This document shows, one piece after another, positions 1-8,786 of a stretch of DNA of 64,000 bases. Every line of letters starts with the position of its first letter. Within the stretch, counting starts at the first letter, position 1. Source of the DNA: Chloroflexota bacterium (GTDB lineage: Bacteria > Chloroflexota > Dehalococcoidia > Bin125); the NCBI GenBank assembly GCA_009838915.1, contig VXQT01000034.1, forward strand, positions 37,896 through 101,895, read 5' to 3'. A program made the translations under genes and the position numbers. Under the pieces are notes generated by a model that was given only the letters and a program-made list of their open reading frames with translations, was not told the origin of the DNA and searched no databases.

Positions 1-137
<137 letters not shown>

Positions 138-187
138 TCCGCGACTCACTTTCCATTCGTGGAATCGTGACGCGAGGCTAACGAAAT

Positions 188-217
188 CAGACCCGCGCCG
201 TACGGCGCGGGTCTGAT
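188..217 (-). terminator. intrinsic terminator hairpin
   Basis: This is a perfect inverted repeat with 14-base arms (TCAGACCCGCGCCG and its complement) around a TA centre. On the minus strand it is followed by TTTCGTT. It lies 27 bases after the stop codon of the binding-protein gene at 244-2256 and before the start of the next copy, so it should end that transcript. Confidence 0.75.
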
Positions 218-243
218 TGTGGAAGAGCGAACGACGGACGCGG

Positions 244-2256
244 CTAGGCCGGGTACTCCTCGTGCGCGGTGTCGATCCACAACTCCTCGACGATCTTGTG
301 CCCCTGGTGGGCGAACTGGTAGCCGTCGGGAATCACGTGGTACCACGGCCAAGCTGCCTCGTTTGAGACCGGGTTCATCACGCCCGGACCCGGCGAAATG
401 CCCTCCCAGCCCCAGTCGGGGTGGATGCCGAGCTGGATCTCGATCATCTCGTCGGCCAGACCCTTCTTGGCTTCGAGATCGAGCGTGACCTTCATCTCGT
501 TCGCGATTTCGGTCGCGCGCGGGTTCTCGTAGCTGTAGAAGTTGAGCGAGCCGCCGGGAATCAGACCGGCGAGCCATCGAGTGGTGGGGTCCAGATCGTC
601 GGGTGGGTTGGTCCAGCAGGGGATCTGGCCCTGGAACGTGCCCTCCACCAGGCGTTGCAGCAGGACCGTGTACGGGTCGATGCCGATGTCGAACGTGATC
701 CCCATCGCCGACTCGTACATGTTCTTCGACGTCTCGACGATGCCCGGGTAGCGCTGCTCCCAGACATCGGGCGCGAACAGCCCAATCGAGCGGCCGGTGT
801 CGCGGAAGCCGGTCGCGTCGACCAGCTCGTTGACCATCTGCAGCTCCGCCTGGCGGTCGGGGCGGAAGCCGGGAATCTGCGACATATCCTCCTGGCTCGG
901 CGTGAAGAACGTCGAGAACCAGGGAATCTCCGGCAGCACCGACGGCTTGGCCGAGCCGAGGTAGACGGTGTCGATCATCAGATAACGGTCCGTCGCGATG
1001 TGGTAGGCGGCCCAGAGTCGGCGGTCCACCCACGGATTGCCGAGCCCATCCTCGCCCGGCCAGTCCGGGTTGAAGTTGCCGCGGATCATGATCGTGAATC
1101 CGCCGCCGACCGTGTTGCGCTGCATCTGCGGGAAGTCGTTGAGCAGCGATTCCACGCGGCTGATGTTCAGCCAGGCGCCGTCCAGCTCCTTCGAGCGCAC
1201 CGCGGTCTCGATCGCGGTCTCGTCGAACAGGTTGTAGTACTCCATCCGATCGACGTACGGAAGCTGCCGACCCCACTGGTCGTCCTTCCAGTAGTTGGGG
1301 TTGCGGTTGGCGATGAAGACTTCGGTTGGCTCGTAGCTCTCGGCGATGAACGGACCCGACCCGGCGACGCGCAAGGTTGACGGATCGTCTCGCCAGACAT
1401 CGGAGTCGAGGCCCCATTCGCGGATCGCCTCCGGCGCCGCCATCCAACCGAACGGACGCAGGAAGGTCGCGCCCAGATAGGTCGAATCGATGCCGTCGGA
1501 CGTGGTCTTCAAGGTCAACTCGTCGACCGCCTCGGCGGTAGCGATCTTCTGCCAACTGGTCTGGCCGAGGAACGTACCGTCTTCCGCGCCGGTCGAGTCG
1601 ACGCCGGCCTTGTTGCGGTCGATGTTCGCAATGATGTCCTCGGCCGTGATGTTGCGACCACCCTCGGTCGGGTAGGCATCGTGCCAGGCCGCGCGCGGGT
1701 TGATCTGGAAGATGTACGTGGTCGCGTCGGGAATCTCCGGCAGGGCGGCGATGTCCGCCTCCATCTCAGAGTTTTCCTTGTTCTTCCAACGTATGAAGTT
1801 GTTGTAGAGCATCGAGTGCATGAACTGGGTCGGCCCGAACACGCCGCGGTGCGGGTCCCAATAGTCATGCGTCTCGATCGTCGACGCTCGCCGCATCACG
1901 CCGCCATACTGCGGCGCGCTGTCCGGCGGACCGGCCGAGACCTGTTGTTGCTCCTGTTGGTCCTGCTGGGCCGCAGCGACGGTCTGTTCTTGCTCGTCCG
2001 CTTGCTGCGCCGCCTGGTCGGCGGCCTGCTGCTGCGCCTCTTGCTGCATCGCCTGTTGTTGCGCAGCCTGTTGCTGCTGATCCTGCGGCTGGGCAACCTG
2101 CGCGACGGAGTCGTCGTCATCGTCGCCGCAGCCGACCAGCGCCAGGCCAGCCGCGCCAACGCCGGCGCGGCCCGACGCGCGCAACAGCGCTCGTCTGCTC
2201 ATCTGCTTGCGCTTCATGCGCTGCCAGTAGTTTCGGCCATCGTGTCGCTCTGTCAT
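244..2256 (-). CDS. peptide ABC transporter substrate-binding lipoprotein (SBP_bac_5 type)
   Basis: This is a 670-residue extracytoplasmic solute-binding protein for oligopeptide- or nickel-type ABC importers. The start ATG at 2256 has a GGAGGA Shine-Dalgarno sequence eight bases upstream; an in-frame extension to 2355 has no such support. The N terminus carries a Tat-like SRRALLR motif and a lipobox ending LVGC, with the lipidated Cys at residue 43. Residues 44 to about 107 are a run of Asp followed by a very Gln/Ala-rich linker that would hold the binding domain away from the membrane. The rest resembles the family-5 fold (ITAEDIIANI, YWKDD, DRYLMIDTVY). No permease or ATPase gene for an importer is adjacent. 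The substrate is unknown. Confidence 0.85.
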   Translation of the reverse strand: MTERHDGRNYWQRMKRKQMSRRALLRASGRAGVGAAGLALVGCGDDDDDSVAQVAQPQDQQQQAAQQQAMQQEAQQQAADQAAQQADEQEQTVAAAQQDQQEQQQVSAGPPDSAPQYGGVMRRASTIETHDYWDPHRGVFGPTQFMHSMLYNNFIRWKNKENSEMEADIAALPEIPDATTYIFQINPRAAWHDAYPTEGGRNITAEDIIANIDRNKAGVDSTGAEDGTFLGQTSWQKIATAEAVDELTLKTTSDGIDSTYLGATFLRPFGWMAAPEAIREWGLDSDVWRDDPSTLRVAGSGPFIAESYEPTEVFIANRNPNYWKDDQWGRQLPYVDRMEYYNLFDETAIETAVRSKELDGAWLNISRVESLLNDFPQMQRNTVGGGFTIMIRGNFNPDWPGEDGLGNPWVDRRLWAAYHIATDRYLMIDTVYLGSAKPSVLPEIPWFSTFFTPSQEDMSQIPGFRPDRQAELQMVNELVDATGFRDTGRSIGLFAPDVWEQRYPGIVETSKNMYESAMGITFDIGIDPYTVLLQRLVEGTFQGQIPCWTNPPDDLDPTTRWLAGLIPGGSLNFYSYENPRATEIANEMKVTLDLEAKKGLADEMIEIQLGIHPDWGWEGISPGPGVMNPVSNEAAWPWYHVIPDGYQFAHQGHKIVEELWIDTAHEEYPA

Positions 2257-2351
2257 CGGTGTCCTCCAAGAAACTGCATCGACCGTCCAGAGGTGCAAGA
2301 AAGCTAGCGCTTCTATCACGCGATTGCAAAGCGGATTACCGGCCGGCGAAC

Positions 2352-4352
2352 TCACACGGAATAGTCGGGATGTCGAACGTCGATCCAGGTGTCATCGTGG
2401 CGGTGCGAGTCGTGGGCGAACTGCAGCGAATCTTCGCCCCGGTGCAGGAACGGCCACCAGATCGAGGGCGCGATGCCGTTCATCACGCCCGGCGTGGGTG
2501 AGATGCCAGCCAGCCCGTGCTCGGGGTGAGTGCCGAGCGCGATGCGCTGGGCCTCGTGCGCCAGGTCGCGGCGCGTCTCAAGGTCGAGTGTGACCCTCAT
2601 GCGACGCGCAATCTCGGCCATCGGCTCGTAGTCGTAGAAGAAGTAGTTCCAACTACCGCCGGGCAAGAATCGGTTGCCATAGGCGGTCGTCGGATCGAGC
2701 TCGACCGGCGCATTCGTCCATTGCGGACCGGAGCCGGGGTATGAGCCTTCGATCATCCGCTGCAGGATGACCGGGAACGGCTCCAGGTCGAACTGCACCT
2801 CGATGCCCAGCGCTTCTTGATACATGGCGCGTTCCGTCTCAATCACACCGGGATAGGTCACTTCCCAGAATTCGGGAGCGATCAGCCTGACCGGTCGGTC
2901 CTGGTCGTATCCCGACGCGGTCAGCAGCGCGCGTGCCTCGGCGACGTCGGCCGCTCGATCAGGCCGGAAGCCAGGCGTAGCAAGCAACTCATCCTCGGGA
3001 ATCGCCCAGTATGCGTTAAACCACGGGGTGTCTTCCTGGCCGGTCGGCTTGCCCGATCCGAGGTACACCGTGTCGATCATCTGATAGCGATCCACCGCTA
3101 CGTGCATCGCCTGGGCAAATCGACGATCGAGGTATGGGTTACCCAGTCCATCCCATCCGCTCCAGGCGGGATTGAAGTTGAACCAGCCGGTGATCACGGT
3201 GAAGCCGAATGGCACGCTGCCGGTTGGATGGTCAGGAAAGTCGGAGCTCAAGCCTTCGACTTGCACCGATGTCAATGGAAACCCACCGATCGATATCCCG
3301 CGTCCTCGATACGCCGTCTCAATCGCCGTTGGATCCTCCATGCTGGCCAGACTGACAGACTCGAGGTACGGCAGCGGCAGCCCGTCCAGGCCCGGCTTCC
3401 AGAAGCTCGAATTGCGTTTCATTTCAATGCCGATGTCAGGGTCATAGGACAGAGGGATCATCATTCCGGTGCCGCTGGACAGATCGATGTTGGTCGGTTC
3501 ATCGCGCCAGCGGTCGCCGAACACGGAAATCGCCTCGGGGGATGTGATCCAGCCAAACGGCCCTGACGGAATCGCCAGCCAGGTCGCGTCGGGACCGTCG
3601 GTGCGGGCAATGAAGGTAGCGTCGTCCGGCGCCTCCATTGAGGTGGTCTTGGCGAAGGAATCGCGATGCGGGAAGGTTCCGTCCTCCTCGCCAAGTGCGT
3701 CGCGGCCGTCGATGTGCCGCTGGAAGTTGACCCGAAGGTCCTCTGAGGTCACCGCGCGACCGCCCTCTGTCGGGTACTGATCCCAGAAACGCGCACCCTG
3801 ATCGACCCGGAACAGGTAGGTCTGCTCGTCGGGTAACTCGGGCAAGCTGCAGATATCGGCCTCCATCACCGCGTCGGCTTTGTTGCGCCAACGCACGATG
3901 TTGTTCATGTAGAAGCCCATCCAATACTGCGTGCTGCCGAATACCGCGCGATGTGGATCGAAGTAGTCATGCGCCCGAGCCGGAGTGGACAGACGCATGT
4001 TGCCGCCGCGAACAACCCGGCTGACCAGGGCGGTTTGCGCGCCCTGCTCCTGCTCCTGTGTCTGGGTCGGATCGGTATCCCGTTCTTGCTGTTCCGCCTG
4101 CGTCGCGGCGTCTTCGGCCTGCGACTGCCGCGGTCCAGCGACCGCGACGCGAACCGCCGCGGGCTCCTCGCGCTCAGCCTCTTCCTGCTCGACCACCAAT
4201 TCGGCAACGGCCTCGTCCTCGTCCTGCCCATCACCGCAACCCACCAGCGGCAACGCGGCCGCACCCACGCCGGCGCGTCCGGCGGTACGGAGCAGCGAGC
4301 GACGGCTGATCCGTCCTGCCTGAAGTCCCCGCCAGGCGCCTGACGCTGCCAC
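2352..4352 (-). CDS. peptide ABC transporter substrate-binding lipoprotein, paralogue
   Basis: This is a tandem paralogue of the gene at 244-2256, about 666 residues long and sharing the same architecture. It has SRRSLLRTAGRAG, a lipobox ending PLVGC (Cys 39) and an acidic, Gln/Glu-rich linker. The family-5 binding domain follows (VTSEDLRVNF, SSFWKPG, DRYQMIDTVYLGSGKP). I chose the GTG at 4352 because GGAG lies six bases before it. An ATG at 4415 would add 21 residues and has no Shine-Dalgarno sequence, but it cannot be excluded because TCTACT lies six bases upstream of it, as in leaderless genes. The gap to the next copy is 95 bp. The ligand is not predictable. Confidence 0.82.
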   Translation of the reverse strand: MAASGAWRGLQAGRISRRSLLRTAGRAGVGAAALPLVGCGDGQDEDEAVAELVVEQEEAEREEPAAVRVAVAGPRQSQAEDAATQAEQQERDTDPTQTQEQEQGAQTALVSRVVRGGNMRLSTPARAHDYFDPHRAVFGSTQYWMGFYMNNIVRWRNKADAVMEADICSLPELPDEQTYLFRVDQGARFWDQYPTEGGRAVTSEDLRVNFQRHIDGRDALGEEDGTFPHRDSFAKTTSMEAPDDATFIARTDGPDATWLAIPSGPFGWITSPEAISVFGDRWRDEPTNIDLSSGTGMMIPLSYDPDIGIEMKRNSSFWKPGLDGLPLPYLESVSLASMEDPTAIETAYRGRGISIGGFPLTSVQVEGLSSDFPDHPTGSVPFGFTVITGWFNFNPAWSGWDGLGNPYLDRRFAQAMHVAVDRYQMIDTVYLGSGKPTGQEDTPWFNAYWAIPEDELLATPGFRPDRAADVAEARALLTASGYDQDRPVRLIAPEFWEVTYPGVIETERAMYQEALGIEVQFDLEPFPVILQRMIEGSYPGSGPQWTNAPVELDPTTAYGNRFLPGGSWNYFFYDYEPMAEIARRMRVTLDLETRRDLAHEAQRIALGTHPEHGLAGISPTPGVMNGIAPSIWWPFLHRGEDSLQFAHDSHRHDDTWIDVRHPDYSV

Positions 4353-4472
4353 GCTGTGCTCCGATCGGAAGTGGCGCGAGTATACGGAGTTCTGCGTCCA
4401 CGACGGCGCTCTCATCCGTTCAGTAGAGGAGAGCGCACGTAGCGAACGTGTTCATCCGGCACGCTCGCCGAC

Positions 4473-4478
4473 TACTCT
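4473..4478 (+). promoter_or_regulatory. -10 element of a leaderless promoter
   Basis: TACTCT is followed by exactly six bases (GTTCGC) and then the ATG of the methyltransferase gene. At the usual -10 to start-site distance, transcription would begin at or next to the A of the start codon. The same TANNNT-N6-start arrangement recurs before several other genes here. Confidence 0.5.
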
Positions 4479-4484
4479 GTTCGC

Positions 4485-5312
4485 ATGACGCAGCAATCAC
4501 CCGAAATGCCCAGCGACCCTGAGGCGTACCTGGCCGACCTCAAACAACAGGTCCTGGATGGATGGGAGAACGGCGCAGACTTCTTCGATGAGCGCTGGGG
4601 CGACCAGGGCGACGAGTTTCATCACGGCGTGTTCGCGCCCGCGGCTGAGGGCATGCTGGGACTCGAACATGGCGCGCGGGTGCTCGAGCTGGCCTGCGGC
4701 AACGGCGGCTTCGCCCGGCGCCTCGGCCGCCAGGGCATACGCGTCCTCGCCACCGACCTGTCCCCCGCGCTGATCGCTCATGCAGAGCGGCGCACTGAGA
4801 CGATTGCCGATCAACAGGTGGATGTCAGCTACCAGGTCGTGGACGCGACGGTCGAGCGCGAGATCGTGAACTGCGGCGGCCCGTTTGACGCCGCCGTCTG
4901 CATCATGGGCGCGATGTCGATGCTCTCGCTGCGACCGATGTTCGGCGGCGTCTGGCGCGTGCTCAAGCCGCGCGGCATCTTCGTGCTCGTCACGCTGCAT
5001 CCCAGCTTCGCTACTTCCGGCTACAAGTTTGCGAAGTCGGAGAACGAAAACGAGCCGCACGGACTCACCGTCAGCCGTTATCTCTCTCGTTACGTCACGC
5101 ACGGCGTGACTAACACCGCGCAGAAGGAACCGCAAATCTACTTCCACCGCCCAATGCACGAACTCCTGACCGACGCCTTCGCTTCCGGCCTCGTGCTCGA
5201 CGGCATGGCAGAGCTGGCCGCGCCCGAGCAGCCCATGGAAGATTCGCGGCTGATGTGGAACGTGCTGCCCGACATCCCTATGGCGGTCGCCCTGCGCTTC
5301 CGCCGACCGTAG
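4485..5312 (+). CDS. class I SAM-dependent methyltransferase
   Basis: This 275-residue protein has the Rossmann-type methyltransferase signature. Motif I is VLELACGNGGFA at about residues 64-75, an acidic residue follows in ATDLSP, and the post-I region FDAAVCIMGAMS precedes VLKPRGIFVLVTLHPSF. That arrangement fits the Methyltransf_11/25 group, which methylates small molecules or lipids; the actual substrate cannot be read. No Shine-Dalgarno sequence precedes the ATG and a TACTCT element sits six bases upstream, so it is probably leaderless. It is divergent from the binding-protein genes and followed 14 bp later by a small membrane-protein gene. Confidence 0.85.
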   Translation: MTQQSPEMPSDPEAYLADLKQQVLDGWENGADFFDERWGDQGDEFHHGVFAPAAEGMLGLEHGARVLELACGNGGFARRLGRQGIRVLATDLSPALIAHAERRTETIADQQVDVSYQVVDATVEREIVNCGGPFDAAVCIMGAMSMLSLRPMFGGVWRVLKPRGIFVLVTLHPSFATSGYKFAKSENENEPHGLTVSRYLSRYVTHGVTNTAQKEPQIYFHRPMHELLTDAFASGLVLDGMAELAAPEQPMEDSRLMWNVLPDIPMAVALRFRRP

Positions 5313-5326
5313 ATGGAGATGCCGAC

Positions 5327-5785
5327 ATGATCCTGGTGGCGATGGGCGAGATTGTGGTTGTCGTGTTCCTGCGACCGCTTCGTTTGCTCTCGGGCGGCGA
5401 TCGGACGCCGATCGGCCGAGCATTGCACCGGTTTGAGGGCTGGGTACTGCATCACCTGCATGTGATCCACTCGGAGTCTCGAATGCGGCAAGAGCTGAGT
5501 CTGCACGGCGGCGCGACCGCCTCGCTCGCTTCAGGTCTGACCGAGCAATCGAACCTCGCAGAAAGCACCAGCGACACGATTGAGCGAATGCGCAACCAGA
5601 CCGGCGCTACGGTTGAAGACCGCGCCCGCGCATCCAAGTTGCAGGGCTCGGGAAGTATCGGTGCAGGCCGGCGTCGAGTCGACTCCAGCGGCGGCGCCCG
5701 ATCGGACGACATACAGCAAGCGCTCCTCGAAGCCCAGCGCCGCCAAAATCAGGAAGCCGAGCAAGCCCGCCGGCGCAGGTCCTAG
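5327..5785 (+). CDS. hypothetical protein with N-terminal membrane segment
   Basis: This 152-residue protein is one I do not recognise. The start ATG at 5327 has GGAG eight bases upstream; an earlier in-frame start would overlap the methyltransferase gene. Residues 2-18 (ILVAMGEIVVVVFL) could form one membrane segment. The remainder is polar and low in hydrophobic residues, ending in a Gln/Glu/Arg-rich stretch (EAQRRQNQEAEQARRRRS) likely to be helical or disordered. It follows the methyltransferase gene by 14 bp and may be co-transcribed. Its stop overlaps the stop of the convergent ABC permease gene by four bases. Confidence 0.6.
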   Translation: MILVAMGEIVVVVFLRPLRLLSGGDRTPIGRALHRFEGWVLHHLHVIHSESRMRQELSLHGGATASLASGLTEQSNLAESTSDTIERMRNQTGATVEDRARASKLQGSGSIGAGRRRVDSSGGARSDDIQQALLEAQRRQNQEAEQARRRRS

Positions 5786-6609
5786 CCCGACCGATCCCAC
5801 TGGAACGTCAGCACTGCAAGTCCCAGGCCGACCACTATCCAGACCGCCAGTACGACTGCCGCCACCTCCAACTGCCAGCTCATCCCCGGCTCGGCGAACT
5901 TGTAGGCGTCGGGCAGGAAGACTGAGCGCAGACCCTGGGCCAACCAGCGCAGCGGGAACAGGCCGGAAACCCATTGCAGCCACGTCGGCAGCGACGCGAG
6001 CGTGAAAAAGACGCCCGATATGAACTGCAGGATGATGAACGGCAGCTGGATCACTGCAGGCGCCGCGTTTGCCGACGGCATCACCCTGGTAATGGCGATG
6101 CCGAGCACGCAGCCGGCCGGGACTCCCAAGAGGATGATCCAGATCAGCGTGAGCCAGCCGCCGGCATCCGGCAGCTCGATCCCATACGCCGCGACCCCCA
6201 GGGCAATCATGATCACCATCTGCATGATCGTGTAGGCGAGCGCCGTTCCCACCAGACCGATAAAGAACGACGCCTTGGGCAGCGGCGTGGCTGCCAGTTG
6301 CTTCAGCGTGCCGTCGAACTGCTGGAAGGCCAGCGATGTGCCCAGCAGGTTGAATGATGTGCCGAAGATGGCGGACGCCGTGATCCCGGCGACGAAGTAC
6401 TGGCTGAACTTGATCGCCGGCACGCTGCCCTCCGCCTCGGGAGGGAGCCCAATCTCAAACGTCAGCAGCGACGAGAAGATGACCAGGAAAAGAATCGGAA
6501 AGAGCAGCACAAACAGGACTGCGGCCGGCTGCCGGAAGACCGTCCGCATGTTGAGCAACATGTAGGCCCAGCCGAGCCTGATCGTGCGGATCGTCACGGC
6601 GGCGCTCAC
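5782..6609 (-). CDS. ABC-2 type exporter permease
   Basis: This 275-residue integral membrane protein has about six hydrophobic segments. The first follows the N-terminal RTVFRQPAAVLFVLLFPILFLVIF, and a central block contains YFVAGITASAIFGTSF and FDGTLKQLAATPLPK, which is the typical ABC-2 coupling region. It is the membrane half of an exporter whose ATPase is encoded immediately upstream, and the two genes overlap by ATGA, indicating translational coupling. Family members export drugs, lipids or polysaccharide precursors; the cargo here is unknown. Confidence 0.9.
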   Translation of the reverse strand: MSAAVTIRTIRLGWAYMLLNMRTVFRQPAAVLFVLLFPILFLVIFSSLLTFEIGLPPEAEGSVPAIKFSQYFVAGITASAIFGTSFNLLGTSLAFQQFDGTLKQLAATPLPKASFFIGLVGTALAYTIMQMVIMIALGVAAYGIELPDAGGWLTLIWIILLGVPAGCVLGIAITRVMPSANAAPAVIQLPFIILQFISGVFFTLASLPTWLQWVSGLFPLRWLAQGLRSVFLPDAYKFAEPGMSWQLEVAAVVLAVWIVVGLGLAVLTFQWDRSG

Positions 6610-7541
6610 TGCGGCCTTGCCTGTTCCTGCGCCTCGCTATCGTCAATCAGCTCCAGGTACATCTCCTCCAGATCGGGACGTTCAACCTGCAACTCGGGAA
6701 TCTCTCCCATCCCGCGACCCCGTGCCCAGTCAATCAACTGCGCCAGGTGCGCCGTCGGCTGCTGCGTCGGCAGCGACAGCCGACCATCCGCGCCTGCCTG
6801 CAGCGCGGCCCACTCGTCGAGAAGGTCCGACGGATCGAATCCAGGCGGCGGCTGCCAGGAGATGCGCGTGTCCGACTCCATCTCCCTGCGCAGCCCGGCA
6901 ATGTCGCCCTCGTAGATGATCCGCCCGCCCTTGATCAGTCCGATCCGCTGCGAGAGGTGTTCCGCCTCGTCCAGGTAGTGCGTCGTCAGGATCACGGTCG
7001 CGCCGCGCGCCGTCAGACCGCGGACAATCTCCCATGCCTGCCGCCGCGCGGTCGCGTCGAAGCCTGTCGTCGGTTCGTCGAGAAAGATCAGATCCGGGTT
7101 GCCGATCACGCTGATTGCCAGATCGAGTCTTCGCTTCTGCCCGCCGGACAGCTTCGAACCCCGTTGATTCGCCTGGTCCGTCAACCCAACCAGTTCCAGC
7201 GCCTCATGTGTCGACATCGGCGCGTCGTACAGCTTGGCGGTGAAGTCGAGCATCTCCCGTGGAGTCACGCCCTCCATCGGCGTGCTGCGCTGCAGCACTA
7301 TCCCCACCCTGCGATTCAGCTCGCTGCGCTGGCGTTGCGGGTCCATTCCCAGCACCGACACCTCGCCCGCATCGCGCCGGCGATAGCCCTCAAGAATCTC
7401 GACCAGTGTCGTCTTGCCCGCCCCGTTCGGACCGAGCAGCGCATAGACCTGCCCCGACTCGATCTCCAGATCGACCCCGTCAACCGCCGTCACCGGCCCG
7501 TACCGCTTGGTCACGCCGCGAATGCTGATCGCCATTGACAT
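6606..7541 (-). CDS. ABC exporter ATP-binding protein
   Basis: This 311-residue ATPase subunit pairs with the overlapping permease gene. It has Walker A GPNGAGKT at residues 37-44, a Q-loop around VLQRSTP, signature LSGGQKRRL, Walker B LIFLDEPTTGFD and H-loop LTTHYLDEAEHL. The C-terminal 80 or so residues form an extra domain typical of DrrA/NatA-like exporters. I chose the ATG at 7541, which has TAAGCT seven bases upstream and would be nearly leaderless. A GTG at 7547 and an ATG at 7535 are alternatives. Transcribed away from the serine hydrolase gene at 7602. Confidence 0.92.
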   Translation of the reverse strand: MSMAISIRGVTKRYGPVTAVDGVDLEIESGQVYALLGPNGAGKTTLVEILEGYRRRDAGEVSVLGMDPQRQRSELNRRVGIVLQRSTPMEGVTPREMLDFTAKLYDAPMSTHEALELVGLTDQANQRGSKLSGGQKRRLDLAISVIGNPDLIFLDEPTTGFDATARRQAWEIVRGLTARGATVILTTHYLDEAEHLSQRIGLIKGGRIIYEGDIAGLRREMESDTRISWQPPPGFDPSDLLDEWAALQAGADGRLSLPTQQPTAHLAQLIDWARGRGMGEIPELQVERPDLEEMYLELIDDSEAQEQARPQ

Positions 7542-7601
7542 CCGCACCAGCTTAGGTGAGCACCCTAGACTTGCCTCATCTCAACACGGGAGCAGGCAAC
7601 G

Positions 7602-8732
7602 ATGACTTCAATCAACCAGGACAAACTCAGCGAACTCTTCGACTACGTCGAGGGGATTGTCAGCGAGGAGAAGGTGCCGGCCGCGCAGATCGCCATTGGG
7701 CACGACGGCAAGCTCGTCGGCATGCGGACGTTCGGCAAAGCGCACAACGGCACCTCGGTCGAGCCCGCATCCGACGACACGCTCTTCTGCATGTTCTCCG
7801 CAACCAAGGCCATCGTGGGCGTCGGCGTCTGGAAGCTGCTCGACGAGGGCCTGCTCGACCTCGACGAGCGCGTCGTCGACATCATTCCCGGCTGGTGCGC
7901 CGAGGGCGGCGGCGACGCCTCCTACGTCGACGTGACCGTCCGCCAGGTGATGCTGCACACCGGAGGATTCCCCTTCGCGCCGATGAACCCGCGGCTCTGG
8001 GAAGACCGCGACGCGCGCCTGCGGCGGATGATGGGTTGGCGGCTCAACTGGACGCCCGATTCACAGTTCGAGTACCACGCGACCTCCGCCCACTGGGTGC
8101 TCGCCGAGATCATCCAACAGAAGACCGGCGAGGACTTCCGCGACTGGCTGCGCGCGAACCTGCTCGACCCCATGGGACTCGACAACCTCTACGTCGGCCT
8201 GCCCAATGAGGAACACGACCGCGCTGCGGGCATCGTCTACACCGAGGAGCCGCTGCCCGTCGCCGGCGGCGAGGTCTTCCCCCAGACCATCCTGCACTTC
8301 AACCTCGCCTCGCAGCGACGCGCCGGATGCCCCGGCGGCGGCGCATTCGCCAACGCCGCCGATGTCGCCATGTTCTACCAGGGCCTGGTCAAGCCGGCCG
8401 ACGACGGACCGCTCAGCGCCAACGCCATCGAGCTCGGCACCACGGTCGGCACCAACCCGGACCGGCACGTCGACCTGCTCAGCGGCATCCACGTCAACCG
8501 GGCGCTCACGGTCGTGCTCGCCGGGGACGACGGTCTGACCGCGGAGCGCGGATTCGGCAGGGGCGCATCTCCGCGAGCCTTCGGCCACGCGGGCGCCGGC
8601 GGCCAGATCGCCTGGGGCGATCCCGAGACCGGCCTCTCGGTCGGCTTCCTCACCAACGGCTTCCAGCAGGACGAGAACGTCTACGCACGCACGCACACGA
8701 TCGGCACAATGGCCGCCGCCTGCGTCGAGTAG
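7602..8732 (+). CDS. serine hydrolase, beta-lactamase/EstB family
   Basis: This 376-residue protein of the class-C beta-lactamase-like (PF00144) fold has the catalytic motif S-A-T-K at residues 66-69 (MFSATKAIV). A Tyr follows in FEYHATSAHW, the position of the family's YxN motif, and a glycine-rich HAGAGGQIAWG near the C terminus corresponds to the HxG/KTG region. No signal peptide is visible, so it is probably a cytoplasmic esterase or peptidase rather than a periplasmic lactamase. GGGAG lies nine bases before the ATG. The gene ends in a convergent pair separated by a repeat copy. Confidence 0.85.
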   Translation: MTSINQDKLSELFDYVEGIVSEEKVPAAQIAIGHDGKLVGMRTFGKAHNGTSVEPASDDTLFCMFSATKAIVGVGVWKLLDEGLLDLDERVVDIIPGWCAEGGGDASYVDVTVRQVMLHTGGFPFAPMNPRLWEDRDARLRRMMGWRLNWTPDSQFEYHATSAHWVLAEIIQQKTGEDFRDWLRANLLDPMGLDNLYVGLPNEEHDRAAGIVYTEEPLPVAGGEVFPQTILHFNLASQRRAGCPGGGAFANAADVAMFYQGLVKPADDGPLSANAIELGTTVGTNPDRHVDLLSGIHVNRALTVVLAGDDGLTAERGFGRGASPRAFGHAGAGGQIAWGDPETGLSVGFLTNGFQQDENVYARTHTIGTMAAACVE

Positions 8733-8745
8733 GCCACTATCTTCG

Positions 8746-8785
8746 CCCCCCGCTCTGCGGGCGGAGATGCCGCAGGCAGAGGGGG
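8746..8785. repeat. GC-rich intergenic hairpin repeat, copy 1
   Basis: A CCCCCCGC/GCGGGCGG hairpin is followed by a small hairpin TGCC-GCA-GGCA and a G run. It lies between two convergent genes, where it could act as a bidirectional terminator. It belongs to the family also found at 12494, 21575, 45011, 45956, 46829, 48107, 49170 and 57193. Confidence 0.75.
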
Positions 8786-8786
8786 C

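Noticed and set aside
146-1555. Long minus-strand open frame overlapping the first binding-protein gene
   Set aside because: It is in another frame of the same strand, rich in Arg/Pro/Ser, with no recognisable family. It is a by-product of high GC content.
7602-8732. Beta-lactamase conferring antibiotic resistance
   Set aside because: The S-x-x-K and Tyr motifs fit the large esterase/peptidase group with this fold; there is no export signal, so resistance should not be inferred.
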